Assembly (NCBI RefSeq): GCF_026745355.1
Contig: NC_079203.1
Location: forward strand, 6,545,352 to 6,609,351
From: Beta vulgaris subsp. vulgaris
Taxonomy: Eukaryota; Streptophyta; Magnoliopsida; Caryophyllales; Amaranthaceae
DNA: 64,000 nucleotides
Reading direction: 5' to 3'
The translations under genes were made by a program, and so were the position numbers. Under the pieces are notes generated by a model, which worked only from the letters and a program-made list of their open reading frames with translations, made no database searches and was not told the origin of the DNA. Each line of letters begins with the position of its first letter. Within the stretch, counting starts at the first letter, position 1. Below, one piece after another: positions 33,180 through 45,219 of the stretch.

Positions 33180-34620
33180 AGCTTCAATGGCTTCAGACTT
33201 CAACCTTATGGTCTCCTGAAGACTATGTCAGTGACATTGATGAGAATGACAACAATATTGAAGGGGACTTGGGTGAAGGTGGTCCTCAAAATGGAACCAC
33301 GTGTCCATTTTGACCTTAATCAACCACCTGAATATCAGCCACCAACAAAAGGGGCAACCATGAACAACCAACTGAGCAGGTTAGTCATCATAAGCGTCGT
33401 AGGCTCAGCAGTGAAGACAAGTTTCAGGTGCTCTGTTGGCTTCTAAACAGATGCAAGGAGGGGAAATTGCACTATGGGTCCATCAATGCAGCCTCAACTG
33501 AGTTCAATGTCACAAGAAAATGTATCAGCAACATATGGAAGGAAGCAAAAAGCATAGTTGCATAGGAAGCAGCCACATGTTTTAGTGTGGCAACAAATTT
33601 ACATTTGAGTGGAAGAAAGAGAATTCAGGTTGACAATAATGACATTATGAATCTTAGCATGGGGCAGAGAACATGTGTAAGGGACTTATCTGCCATGCTT
33701 TCTGTGTCAAAGAGTACAATACATAGAATGATTAAGAGGGGGGTTATGAGGCCTCATACCAATCCACTTCACCCTGGTTTGAAGGAACGAAATAAGATAA
33801 CCAGGTTGTAGTGGATTTTGAATCTGCTAAATGGAGATGCACCACACAACATGAAAGAATACTACCCAATGTATGATTTCGTCCACTTAGATGAAAAGTG
33901 GTTCTATCTCATAAACAAATCTCAGAAAGTGTATTTAGCACAAAAATGAAAGGGGAAAGTACAGGGCAGCAAGTTCAAGTAAGTTCATACCAAAAGTGAT
34001 GTTTATTGCTGTTGTTGGCAGGCCAAGATATAATGATGAGGGTCAATGCACATTTGATGGGAAAATAGGGATTTTTCCTTTCACTTATCAGGAGGCAGCG
34101 AAGAGAAAATCAAAGAACAAAGACAAGGGGACATTAATCACCAAGGTGGTGGAATATGTGAACCAGAAGATGACTAGGGACATGCTTATCAATCACATAG
34201 TGCCTTCCATAAAGGCAACATGGCCACAAGAGGGACCGAAGACCATTTTCATCCAACAAGACAATGCCAAAGCCCATATCACACAAGAAGACCCTGAGTG
34301 GAAGAAAGTCTATCAACAAGATGGATTTACATTCATATTACTTCAACAGCCTCCTAATAGTCTAGATCTAAACATTTTGGATCTTGGATTTTTTAGGAGT
34401 ATTCAAACTTTAATGCACAAATAAATGCCAGAAAATGTTAACAAGATGCTTAAAGCAGTTCATGAAGCTTTTCATGAATTGGACCCAAAAACTCTAAGCA
34501 ATGTTTGGATTTCACTTCAATATGTCATGAACAAAATACTCAAGTGTGGGGGTGGGAATGACTACCGACTACGACCTTCCACATGTCAACAAAAAAAATG
34601 GAGGCAACATGAACATTAGA
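33180..34620 (+). pseudogene. Plant mariner-like transposase, DD39D, disrupted
   Basis: The N-terminal DNA-binding part is at about 33340-33565 ('HKRRRLSSEDKFQVLCWLL', 'SINAASTEFNVTRKCISNIW') and a second helix-turn-helix at 33587-33811 ('RDLSAMLSVSKSTIHRMIKR'). Catalytic motifs are 'HLDEKWFYL' (Asp codon at 33890), 'IQQDNAKAH' (34260) and 'LDLNILDLGFF' (34380). Exactly 39 residues separate the second and third Asp, as in plant MLEs. The C-terminus (NVWISLQYVMNKIL, then GGNDYRL) is at 34425-34600. In-frame stops near 33563, 33811, 33947 and 34424 and frame shifts make it inactive, although all three Asp are preserved. Confidence 0.93.
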
Positions 34621-34964
34621 AGAAGAAGTCAAAGCACCAATGTGGGTTGTCAAAGAGGCATAGGACAAGGTGAAAGGTGAAGCTTCAACATCAAGGACGG
34701 TAATGGAAGACTAGGCTTTAGTAGGAAAAAAAAGCTTAAGTCAAGTTTTTATTTTCAGTTAGGTTTTTTTACACTCAAAACATCAGGGACTTCATGGGTT
34801 TTTCTTCTGTTTTTTTTTTCCAAGAAAAATGCAAGTTGTTTAGTTTATGATTTGTAAGTTGTTTAAACAGTGAGTATGTTGTTTGGTTTATGATTTTAAA
34901 AAAAAAGGAGTAAGTTGTTCAAACTTGTTAAACTTGATTCAAACAGTAGAAAAACATGTGAATA

Positions 34965-35580
34965 AGTTGATTAAACATGTTTAAACTTAAAACAAGTTTT
35001 TTTTGGCAAAAGTCAAGCTTTTCTGTGATCATCTCAGGAGTCCCCAATTATCATAGACAAATGCACTCAAGTTACAAACATCATAAACTACCATATGCCT
35101 CCAAAAAGTCATAAGATTGGTGGCAAATTTGATGCTTTAGTGAATGTAGCTTTAATGCATTTTTTTCTCAATATATAGGTTTTCATCATTGAATCATGTC
35201 AAACAAACAGTAGAAAAACATGGGATGTAAGTTGTTTAAACTTGATGTGAACATTACACAAAACAATACAAAAACTTTAAAACAAGTTTTTTGGTTTTTA
35301 AAATAGGAATGAGTGGTTTTTGTAATCATATCAGAAGTCCCCATTTATCATAGACAGATGCACTAAAATTACGTACACCATAAACTACCAAATGCCTCCA
35401 AAAAGTCTTATAAGACCGGTGGCAAATTTGATGTTTTAGTGAATGCAACTTTAGTGCATTTTTGTCTCAAAATATAGGTTTTCATCATTGAATCATGTCA
35501 ACCAAACACCATAAACTACCAAATTGCCTCCTTAAAGTCTTGTGAGACTGGTGGCACATTTGATGTTTTAGTGAATGCAA
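34965..35580. repeat. ~295-bp tandem duplication plus partial third copy inside the MLE
   Basis: Blocks starting 'aaacaagtttttt' near 34990 and 35281 share 'tcccca..tatcatagaca', 'gcctccaaaaagtc' and 'aggttttcatcattgaatca'. A third partial copy (cataaactaccaaattgcctc to gtgaatgcaac) covers 35509-35581. Confidence 0.8.
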
Positions 35581-35616
35581 CAACAACAACCAACAGATCA
35601 CAGTTTGATCAATCAT

Positions 35617-36262
35617 AATAACAACAGACATCAACCACCAGCAAATAAGTCCACAAATATCAGATCACAAATGTAATAACAACAGACATCCACCACAACA
35701 AAATAAGTCCCAAAATGACAGAGCACAAACATAATAACAACATTATGAACAACCAGCAAATAAGTCCTCAAAATATCATATAACAAATGTAATATAACAA
35801 CAGACATCAACCACAACAAAATAAGTCCCAATGCAAAATGATAGAGCACAAACATAATAACAACATACATGAACAACCAGCAAATAAGTCATCAAGATAT
35901 ATATCATATCGCAAATGTAATAACAATAGATATCAACCACTACAAAATAAGTCCCAAAATGATAGAGCACAAACATAATAATTAACAACATACATGAACA
36001 ACCAGCAAATAAGTCCTCAAAATATCATATCACAAATGTAATAACAACAGACATCAACCACAACAAAATAAGTCCCAAAATGACAGAGCACAAACATAAT
36101 AACAACATACATGAACAACCAGCAAATAAGTCTCCAAAATATCATATCACAAACATAATAACAACAGAACATCAACCACAACAAAATAAGCCCCAAAATG
36201 ACAGAGCATAAACATAATAACAACATACATGCACAACCAGCAAATAATAATAACAGACAATG
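35617..36262. repeat. ~120-bp minisatellite inside the MLE
   Basis: The phrase 'agacatcaaccacaacaaaataagtcc' in variants begins near 35625, 35684, 35800, 35925, 36046 and 36164, alternating with 'acatgaacaaccagcaaataagtc'. The period is about 116-125 bp except for the first shorter step. Any apparent protein on the minus strand is a by-product of the repeat. Confidence 0.88.
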
Positions 36263-36299
36263 ATCACATAAAATAAGTCCCAAAATATCAAATCTATGA

Positions 36300-37200
36300 G
36301 TCTAAGATAAGATCGAGCATAATTATTTTATTTTTCATACTTTCAATAACATTAACTAAGTGCAAGAAAAAACATAAGCGTTAAATCAACAATCAAGTTC
36401 CATTATAAGATCAAACATAAGCGTTAAATAAAAAACATAAGCGTAAGATAGGGGACCATGGAAACTTAGCTAGAAGACTCTGCATCACTTATATAGCGTT
36501 CTTCACCATGAAGGTCACTTCTTTTTTGTAGGAGTTGAAACAGAGGTAAGAACTTCAGCCTTTTTGTCAATATTGCCAGATTTTTCAGAAACGTGATATT
36601 CCAAAACGATGGTCTCAGTGGCGTTTTATTCATCACCAAACCCTACCTCATTTTCCCTTTCAACTTCCAACAACACAGTTTTCTCAGATTCAGAGGAATC
36701 GTCCTTAAAGGGGACTTTTTTTGCCATTGGACTATAACTATGAATACCTTCGCAACTCGCAGTAAGGGTACTCAGAATATAAGTATGAATCAATGGGTAC
36801 ATCATCTTTGGAAGAAAAGGAAAACCCGTAACTCATATTCTACAAAAAATAGGGGGACTGTTGTAGAAATTTTAGATCTAGAGAATTCCAAGGTTGAAGA
36901 TGAATTGGACTTGCAACTAAAACTTGTAAAGAATCAGATTTTATGGGCCATTTTTTTCCACAGAGCACATGAACGCGTTTTATATGGATGATATGATCTC
37001 ATATTGGAAGAGAAAATGGAATTTATGTACATAAATTGAGAGTGAACTCTATGTGAACATAATGAAAACAACATTTTCCAAGAAGAAGAAAGAAGACTAA
37101 GAAAATTTGACCATATTTGAGAATGAGATGAGAGAGAAAAGAAGAACTTTCTACGGTTTGAACACAGAAAGAAGAGAGGAAAAAGAAATGGGGTTATTTA
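36300..37200. other. 3' interior of the MLE, no recognised gene
   Basis: A 132-codon frame at 36593-36991 is not recognisable. The GA-rich stretch at 37080-37220 has no frame. It could be captured host DNA or MLE non-coding sequence. Confidence 0.35.
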
Positions 37201-37511
37201 GGAGAGAGAAAATGAGGTATGTAATGGCCAAAAGTGTAATAAATGGAGGAAATGAATACCTAGGCCAAGTGTAGAATTCTGAAATGAGACTCCACTTTGT
37301 ATTAAATGAGGGCCTAATATCCAATAGTAAAATGAGGACAAATCCGAAATTTTAAAAACCCAATGAGGGTATTTTGGACAGAATCTTGTATGTATTTTTA
37401 GAAATAGGAACTATATTTTGGGACACCTAATAAGGAAATGGGAACTATATTTTGAGACGGAGGGAGTATGATTTATGTAATGAAGAAATAAAAATTCAGG
37501 TTTACTTATTA

Positions 37512-37768
37512 CTCCCGTCTGTTTTTTATCTTTCTCACTTTCCTGTGCGCATCTACCAATTCACATCTTTGAACTTAAATATCTTTCATCATTTATTAGT
37601 AGAAATTATAACGATTGAATATTAATAATGTACTAATTGAGACGAATCGAATAAGACCCCACATGACTATATTTTTTCTTATAAATTGAAAAAAAAATTG
37701 AGAAGATTCTCTCTCAGTATGAATAGTGTCAAGATTCTAGTGAGAACGATTAGAAAAAAACAGAGGGA
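37512..37768. mobile_element. Stowaway-like MITE in the solo LTR
   Basis: Left terminus CTCCCGTCTGTTTTTTATC and right terminus AAAAAAACAGAGGGAG are inverted, with TA at 37510-37511 and 37769-37770. 257 bp, non-coding. It lies 43 bp from the MLE. Confidence 0.85.
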
Positions 37769-38787
37769 GTATGTTTGAATTAGGATTTTAATTATCAAAG
37801 CATGGATTTTTTGGGTTTTATGAGTTGAAAAATTATATTAGTATATTATAGTTTATGAAATTGAGTATTTTTATGATTTTAAGTATGTTTATGTATGTTA
37901 AAAAAGAGTTTTAGTGTATGATTTAAACAGAGTGTTGCTGAAAATTTAAAAAGAGTGTTGATGTTGGAGTTTTTATGATTTAAACATGAGTTTTAAGGGT
38001 TTTTGACAACTAGTGTAGTAGTACTATAATAGGAGGTTTTACTAATTGAGTTTTAATGATGGGAAAGGTTTTTGAACACTTTAAGAAGGATTTAAAGTAT
38101 TAATTATTGCTGTAAATTTATAAATGATTGATTGTGGGTTTATATTGGTTGTTTTAGGTGGAGAATTATCTTTAGGCAACTTTTAAGGTTGTAAAAGTGG
38201 CCTCTCGATTTGCCTACACAAGGTACGTAAATACCTATGTGTTGATTGAATTAGTATCATGTCTTAAGAATGAGATTTACGTAGTATCATGTATAGGGAA
38301 CTATTATTAGTTCATATGTGATTCTATTAAGTTGGATTTGCATGTTTTATGCCGTTATATGAAGCATGATGGTTATGATTTTTATATTATGTTTGTATGG
38401 AAGATTGATGCAAGCATATGTAATTTGGGAAATTTATTTTATTAATTCATATGAGGGATTAATATATATGTTGGTTTGGATCATGATTGAATCATGTTGT
38501 TCCCTTTGGATTATTTAATTACTTTATGAGGACCAAGTGCCTTATTTGGTAAATGTATTATTATACCTATGAAAGGTTGGTTGGTTGTTGACTTGGCTCA
38601 ACGAATAAGGAAGGTTATGGATTAAAGTTGGAATTGATCTTGTGTTGTCAAGTTGTTGATCACTTTATCTAATCTTAAAATAAAAATGGAAGTTTATGAG
38701 TGTTTGATTATTATAATATTGTTCTACTTGTGAGTCCTAACAAGTGAATAAATTTTTTTTTTTTTTTTTTGAGGGGAAAAGAGAGAA

Positions 38788-41700
38788 TTATATTAAATCA
38801 AGCGCCGCCAAAGTTTGAATACTTTGGGGGAAAGAGTGCGTACAAATCAACTCCGAGTCATTTTCTACTTCCCATCTAGCAATAGAGTGGGCTACAGTAT
38901 TTCCAGCTCTCTTTACATGGAGGCAATCAAAACATGAAAAAGAAGATTTTAACTCTGCAATGTCATCATAAAACATGAAAATAGGAGCAGCTCCCCTTCG
39001 TTTCTCACGGATATGGCGCACTACTTGCAAGGCATCACACTCGAGCACCACACTTCGGAATCCCAGCCTCTTCGCCAAATCAACGTACACCGAGCAGCCC
39101 CCGCCTCCGCAATTTCTGGCTCCCAGTTAGCCGACAACCGTTTCACACCAGCCGCTTGGATCACCCCATTTGCGTCCCTTATCACACAACCAAAACTCAC
39201 CCCATTCCCCTGCGACACATGAGCATCCACATTCACCTTCACACATGATGTTGATGGTGGTTGCCATGTACTCACAGTAATGCGAGGAGGGCCTATAGGT
39301 GGCATACATACCTGTGCATTGTAAGCTTTATACTCCACGTTATAGCGCACAAACCCGGCAGCAATGTGAATAGCATCCAGCTGCGTTTCACCTTCAAAAA
39401 TCACATGGTTCCTACAGAACCACGCCGCCCACGCAAGCGACACAAACCGAGCCAAAGCCTCCTTCTCCAGCTTCTTAGCAATCCACAACAAACGCTCCGC
39501 AAACGATTGAATTGGGGCCTCCATGAGCAATCCCATAAACTCACTATGTACCCAAATTTCCGCGGCAAATTTACAATCAAATAGGCAATGCATTATTGTC
39601 TCCACATCATTACCGCAAACTGGACATACAGGCGACTCACGAATATGGCGACGAAAGAGCACATCCATCACTCCCAAGCTTCCTTTGCACGCCTTCCACA
39701 GGAAGTGACACAATTTTGGTGACCCATCTACAGCCCAAACCGACCTCCACACCTCTCTCTCACCTTGTCCATGAAATAAATCCCAAGTTCTAAGGTGTCC
39801 CATTCTAGCCAGCCAATAGCCCGATTTTACCGAGTAATTACCATCTTTCGTCGGCCACCAATACCGTGAGTCAGCGCACCAATGTGACGGGAGGGGTATA
39901 TTCAGCACGTGTTGCCTCTCCTCGACCCTAAACGTCGTATTCACAATGTTCATGTTCCAGCACCCTGCCGTGGTGTCCAACAAATCACACACCATCAACT
40001 CTAAGTTGCTATCTGGTAATGGCGTGGGCACAAAATGCGTGCCATCACCCATTAACCATGAATCCTCCCAAACTCTAATTGAGGCACCGTTTCCCACCCT
40101 CCATTTCAACCCTTCAATCAATAATGATTTGGCTCCCCAGATACTCCTCCAACTATAGCTAGGATCAAAACCACGCAACGAATCAAGGAATCCCATATGT
40201 TTGTAATAACGGGCTTTAAAAATGCCATGAAGGATAGAAGACTCATCACCAACTAAGCGCCAGCCTTGTTTGGCTAAAAGTGCTTAGTTGAAACTTCGCA
40301 AGTCTCGAAATCCCATTCCGCCCATAGTCTTAGGAAGACACAAGGAGTCCCATCTATGCCAGTGAATTTTCTTTGATGACGAACTCGAACCCCACCAAAA
40401 TTTCGCAAGCACAGCATGTATCTCATCAATGGGCCCCTCTGGTATCTGAAATATGCTCATCATATATGTCGGGATAGCTTGGGCTACAGCTTTAATAAGA
40501 ACTTCCTTGCCAGGACGAGATAGAAGTCGCTCTTTCCAACCCTGCATCTTCTACCAGATTCTTTCCTTCAAACAAGCAAAAACCGCTTTTTTGGATCTCC
40601 CGATAATAGTTGGTAAGCCTAGATACTTCTCATGCCGATCGACCTCCCGAACCCCCAACGTCTCCACAATTTCCTGTCTTCTTTCTAAACTGACACATTT
40701 ACTAATCGCCACCTCTGTCTTTTGAAGATTAACTTTCTGACCAGATGCTCTTTCATATGTTCTGATTATATCAGCCACTTTAGAACATTCCTGCAGACTG
40801 GCTCTAGCAAACAATATACTATCATCAGCAAAGAAAAGATGAGAAACTCGCGGAGCACCCCTACACACCATAGCACCATGTATTTGCCCCTCCTGCGCTG
40901 CCTTGGATATTAGCCTTGAAAAAGCATCCGCCACCAATAAGAATAAATAAGGTGATATAGGGTCCCCTTGACGGAGGCCCCTAGATGGAGTTAAAGCACC
41001 AAAAATGCAGCCATTGTATTTAAAGGAAAAAGAAACGCTCGAAATACAATGTATGATACGTTGAATCCACGCGTTACTAAACACCATCTTATACATGACC
41101 TTCTCAAGAAAACACCATTCCACCCGATCATATGCCTTACTCATATCCAATTTGACAGCAACAGTACCATCCTTCCCTTCTCCCCTTCTTTTCATAGCAT
41201 GAAAAATCTCAAAAGCAATTAACGCATTATCTGTTATGAGGCGCTGCGGGACAAAAGCACTCTGATTCCCGGAAATAAAATGACCCAACATAGGTTTCAA
41301 TTTATTGGCCAACATCTTTGATATAATTTTGTATAGTACATTACACAAACTTATTGGCCTAAACTCCGTCATCCGTTTTGGATCATTAATTTTCGGAATC
41401 AAAACAATACAAGTGTTATTTACCTCAGCAAGATCCACCTCTCCGCGCCACCAGCTTTTCACGAACTGAATCACATCATATCCCACAACACTCCAAAATT
41501 TTTGAAAAAAGAGAGTGTGCATTCCGTCTGGTCCCGGAGCTTTATTGGGGTGCATCTGAAATAGCGCCTCCTTAATCTCCTCCCCCGTCGGCTCCATATC
41601 GAGAGCCCCATTCATCTCATCAGTGACTAAAGCCTCCACACCAGCCAAAGCCGCCTCAAAGCCGCAAGGAAATTCCGAAGCGAAGAGGCTCGAGAAATAC

Positions 41701-42882
41701 TTCGAAATAATGGAGTCTATCTCTTCTTTTTCCTCCTTCCATACCTCCTAATCATCAAATAAACCTCGAATACAATTCCGTTTTTTCCGGTGTGTGGCCT
41801 TGTGATGAAAATAGCTCGTATTTTTATCCCCATCGCGTAGTTCGTTAGCACGGGCCCGAGCATGCCAGTAGCTCTCCTCCAGTTTTCGTAACTCCTTCAA
41901 TTCCTCACAAATTTCGTGACTACGCTGCAGCAGATTAGCGTCAAGTTGTCCCCCTTGGATCATTTTGAGTCTCTTTTCAGCATCTTTGATTCGTTTTTTA
42001 ACATCACCAAATGTCTTCGAAGCCCATGAAGTAAGCGACTGAGCCACCTTCGTAATTTTTGCCCTCACCGAGTCATTTCCAACGGCCTTCCACACATCAG
42101 CCACCACCTTGCCACAATCATCGTTGGACAACCATAGAGCTTCGAACCGAAATAGGCGCCCATTTTGACTTTGCTCGGGTCGCTCCCCAAATTTCAACAA
42201 AATACCACCATGATCGGAATAACATATAGGAAAATGAATTACCTCCGCATAAGGGAACATATTACACCAATTAATATCTGCCACAAACCTATCTAACCGT
42301 TCCCGAACCACTGTATCCATCGATTTACCCCGTTGCCAAGTAAAGGTATTGCCCCGAAAGCCTAGATCACGGCACTCACACACCTCCATAGCAGCCCGGA
42401 AAGCGTCAATGTGCCGCTCCCCTCGTAGCACCCCCTCCTTCTTTCTCATGCATTCCCAGAATCTCGTTAAAATCACCAAAGAAAACAAGAGGCAAAGCAC
42501 TATTGTTACGAACATTTTCCATAAGCTTCCAGGTCATGTGTTTATTAGTCGCCTCCGGCCACCCATAGATACCCACGGCCCTCCACCTTGGATTATTATC
42601 AACATCACAAACCTCAGCCTCCACATGATGGCTTGAATATGAGCACACATTCACGCCAATCTCGCGCCACCATAACCCCATACCTCCTGATCTCCCAATA
42701 CTACTAAGACACAAACCACTAGTAAACCCATACCTATTCCTAATTAACTCCAGACGCATAGCATCAATCTTCGTCTCCATCACAAACACAATCTCCGGCC
42801 GATCTCTCCAGCACCATTCCTGGAGAGCTTTAACTGACAATGGGTTGCCAAGCCCATTGCAGTTCCAACTTGTGATTTTCAT
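38788..42882 (-). pseudogene. LINE ORF2: endonuclease, reverse transcriptase and RNase H (broken)
   Basis: It starts MKITSWNCNGLGNPLSVKAL, the L1 apurinic endonuclease opening, with 'FVMETKID' and 'VFFGDFNEIL'. It continues after a frameshift near 42440 with 'GNTFTWQRG' and 'YSDHGGILL'. RT has 'NKAPGPDGMHTLFFQKFW', 'LDMSKAYDRVEW', 'RGLRQGDPISPYLF' and the active site FADD. A zf-RVT block ('WRSVWAVDGSPKLCHFLWKA', then CPVC) and a plant-type RNase H ('VNVDAHVSQGNGV', 'GCVIRDANG') follow, with a frameshift at about 39030-39080. In-frame stops are at 41748, 40549 and about 40284. Few lesions over 4 kb suggest a fairly recent insertion. Confidence 0.94.
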
Positions 42883-44237
42883 TGTTGTTCGCGGGGTTGG
42901 TTCACTCCAACCTCCGCTACTTGAACGTCAACCGAACCTTCATCCAACATTGGACCAGTCACCAAGTTAAACTGAGGGTGTAATTCACTCCATGCACCAC
43001 CCTCTATCACATGGACCGTTTTGTGTTTTTTAGCACCATACTCTCCCCCATCTTTTTCATCATCAATCAGCATGTCCTCCCCCATTTTCCTTTTATCACT
43101 CGTCACCATATTAGAGATAGTCCCACCATCATTCCCACCACTTTTCTTCCCCCCCACCAACCGTTTATTAGGAAGTTTATGTTTACCACTCTTAGGAGCA
43201 GTAGCCACACCAACTGACAAAACCGAAGAAGATTGAGGACTTACAACAGTAGCGTCCTTGCGTGGCATTATCCCCCGTGTCGACCGTGGCACCACCTCCT
43301 CCACAGCCTTCGGTTGTGAATCTTCCCTCGACTCCTTTTCCCCCACGCTTCCACTAACCTCCCCAGATGGTGTTTTGCATACAAACAAGTTTTTCCTTGT
43401 AGCACACACTTCCTGAACTTCCTCTTTCTCTCTCTTCCGGCCCTTACGCGGAGAAGCTTTAATCCACAAACCCCAGCCATACCCCTTTTCGATCAGGTCT
43501 TCACTCACATGATTACAGTCCTTCTCACTATGCCCTAATATACCACAATGGAAGCAGAAGAAAGGCAATCTTTCATACTTGAAGTCAATTCGAACCACAT
43601 CGCCACATTTATTGCGAATATGTTGATTACGTCGCAAAGGTTTATTCACATCAATAAGTAACTTAACCCGCCGATATCTATCCAATCCAAAATCGTCCTC
43701 CTCAAGTTCAATAATGTTCCCCATACTAGCAGTAATTGCTTTTACATCCTCATTAGTGCGGCAGTTAAAAGGGAGGTTATAGATTCGTACCCAAAAAGGA
43801 GAGTGATTGAGGGGTACCTGGTTTGGCTGCTCATCTCCAGTAATAGAATTCAAAATCAATAATTGTTGATCAAAACACCATGGTCCTCCTTCCAAAATCT
43901 TTTCCTTATCTCGCCAATGAAAGAGTTGGAACACAAAAAGGTTTGTATCGATAACCCTAATAATTACCTTTCCTTGTAAATTCCATACTTGAGTCATTGT
44001 TCGTCTGAAAGCTTCCATATTGATTGACCTGGTTGTTAACAAACGGCCAATCAACATCAACGTAACCTTGTCATTCACATTCGTCGCGGAAGAATCCCCT
44101 AATTCTACAATCCCTTCCGTATCGTCCTCAATATTAAGATTAGAACACATCGTTACCAGTTCCTCAGCCATCGAGACTGAAGAAAAACCGGAAAACCGGC
44201 GAGATCCGCCTCGGAAAATGGTATTAGGGTTTACCAC
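42879..44237 (-). CDS. LINE ORF1 (DUF4283 and zinc-knuckle protein)
   Basis: An uninterrupted 452-codon frame. Residues about 55-220 form the DUF4283 region ('LIGRLLTTRSINMEAFRRTM', 'GGPWCFDQQLLIL', 'PFWVRIYNLPF'). A zinc knuckle, CFHCGILGHSEKDC, lies near residue 235. The rest is a basic, low-complexity tail rich in Lys, Ser and Val. It is presumed to bind LINE RNA. Its TGA overlaps the ORF2 ATG (ATGA), suggesting stop-start coupling or reinitiation. It is intact although ORF2 is broken. Confidence 0.9.
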   Translation of the reverse strand: MVNPNTIFRGGSRRFSGFSSVSMAEELVTMCSNLNIEDDTEGIVELGDSSATNVNDKVTLMLIGRLLTTRSINMEAFRRTMTQVWNLQGKVIIRVIDTNLFVFQLFHWRDKEKILEGGPWCFDQQLLILNSITGDEQPNQVPLNHSPFWVRIYNLPFNCRTNEDVKAITASMGNIIELEEDDFGLDRYRRVKLLIDVNKPLRRNQHIRNKCGDVVRIDFKYERLPFFCFHCGILGHSEKDCNHVSEDLIEKGYGWGLWIKASPRKGRKREKEEVQEVCATRKNLFVCKTPSGEVSGSVGEKESREDSQPKAVEEVVPRSTRGIMPRKDATVVSPQSSSVLSVGVATAPKSGKHKLPNKRLVGGKKSGGNDGGTISNMVTSDKRKMGEDMLIDDEKDGGEYGAKKHKTVHVIEGGAWSELHPQFNLVTGPMLDEGSVDVQVAEVGVNQPREQQ

Positions 44238-45219
44238 TTCTCGAGGGAGGGAGAAACCTGTCTTTCAAGGCAGCACTACAAAGTGGAATTAACAAGTGAA
44301 TAAATTATTAATCATGTAAAGTGAAACGTGAATAGCAATAGCTTTACACTTGTGCACGTCTGAAATGTTGGACAAGTATGAGTTGGAGTACATAGTGGTA
44401 GCTCATGGCTTTTTTTGGGACTTGGTTGATCAACGTGTCCTGTTTTTATTTTAAAGGTTCCTCGATATTGTAGGTCAGGGGAATACGGAGTCGCGCCCGT
44501 ATTTCATCTTCTAGATTGAAGACCGGTTTAGACAACTCGTTCCATTGACTATTCCATCTAAATTAAATAATCTATTAGTTGAGAAGTTTAGTTTAGTAAA
44601 AGTAGTCTACAACGTTCGTTATTTTATTATTATGTATTTTTGTTTATTATTTATTAGTATCATGTTAGGTTTGTTTATTTATTTAATTATTATATAGTAC
44701 TCAACTTTGCTGATTACGTGCTTTGTGTATATATCTTGATCATAGTTGTGCCTTATTGATCCTATGATGACCCATTTGGTGAACAATCTCTAGGGATCAA
44801 CAGTGCATCGTCATTTACAGGTTTGAAGATGATGCATTATGGGTTCAAAATTTGGAGAGTTTGTGTTAACTATTTATTATATTTGATTTAAACTTTTCAT
44901 AGTAGACTTTGACATTGTCGTTGACTTTGACTTTTGAGTTTGATTTTGACTTTTAAAGTTGACTTTTTGGTTGACTAAGTTTTATTTTTAAAGTTTATTT
45001 ATTATGTTTTACGCTGCAAAATTCTGAATAAGCTAATACGTTATCACACGGGCTATAATACTTTGATAATTATCTAAATTTCATATAAAAAAGTATTTTG
45101 GAAAATAGAAAATTGTGGGGGTATTACATAAACTCATACAAAGATATATTTTCCAAGTTACCGAGCATAAAACTCAATACAGTCATGAAAGCATGTGAGT
45201 AGCACGTGCCGATAAATTA

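Larger units (their letters stand above)
32658..37466 (+). mobile_element. Mariner-like element (plant MLE), 4.8 kb
   Basis: Inverted termini of about 28 bp (CTCCCTCCATCCCAAAATAT on the left; the right end complements to CTCCCTCCGTCTCAAAATAT) are flanked by TA at 32656-32657 and 37467-37468. It encodes a broken DD39D transposase at 33180-34620. The 3' half holds two sets of tandem repeats. It is inserted in the solo LTR. These termini are those of Stowaway MITEs, several of which lie nearby. Confidence 0.95.
38754..44289 (-). mobile_element. Near full-length L1-type LINE
   Basis: A 16-bp target duplication TAACAAGTGAATAAAT flanks the 5.5-kb insert (38738-38753 and 44290-44305). The 3' poly(A) appears as a T run at 38754-38770. 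ORF1 and ORF2 overlap by ATGA at 42879-42882. ORF1 starts only about 52 bp from the 5' boundary, so the copy is nearly complete. It is inserted in the solo LTR, antisense to the LTR's own direction. Confidence 0.97.
31945..45128 (+). mobile_element. Solo LTR (about 2.56 kb) expanded to 13.2 kb by nested insertions
   Basis: It begins TGTAATCCCCCG and ends GGGGGTATTACA, with a perfect 5-bp target duplication TAAAC (31940-31944 and 45129-45133). Removing the mariner-like element (32658-37466), the MITE (37512-37768) and the LINE (38754-44289), each with its duplicated target, leaves 2,562 bp: 31945-32657, 37469-37511, 37771-38753 and 44306-45128. A TATA box (32272) and CT-rich leader support LTR identity. 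There are no internal retroelement genes, so it is a solo LTR. It is related to copies 1 and 2 at the start of the window. TGTAAYACCCC termini are common in plant Ty3 chromoviruses; that assignment is inference. Confidence 0.88.

Noticed and set aside
35617..36262. Regular repeat and spacer look of a CRISPR array
   Set aside because: Units are degenerate, long (about 120 bp) and inside a plant transposon; the spacers are themselves repeated.
35631..36283. Minus-strand frames with repeated Val-Asp-Val-Cys-Cys-Tyr-Tyr pattern resembling a repeat membrane protein
   Set aside because: They are shadows of the ~120-bp minisatellite in the mariner; the frames differ between units and have no gene context.
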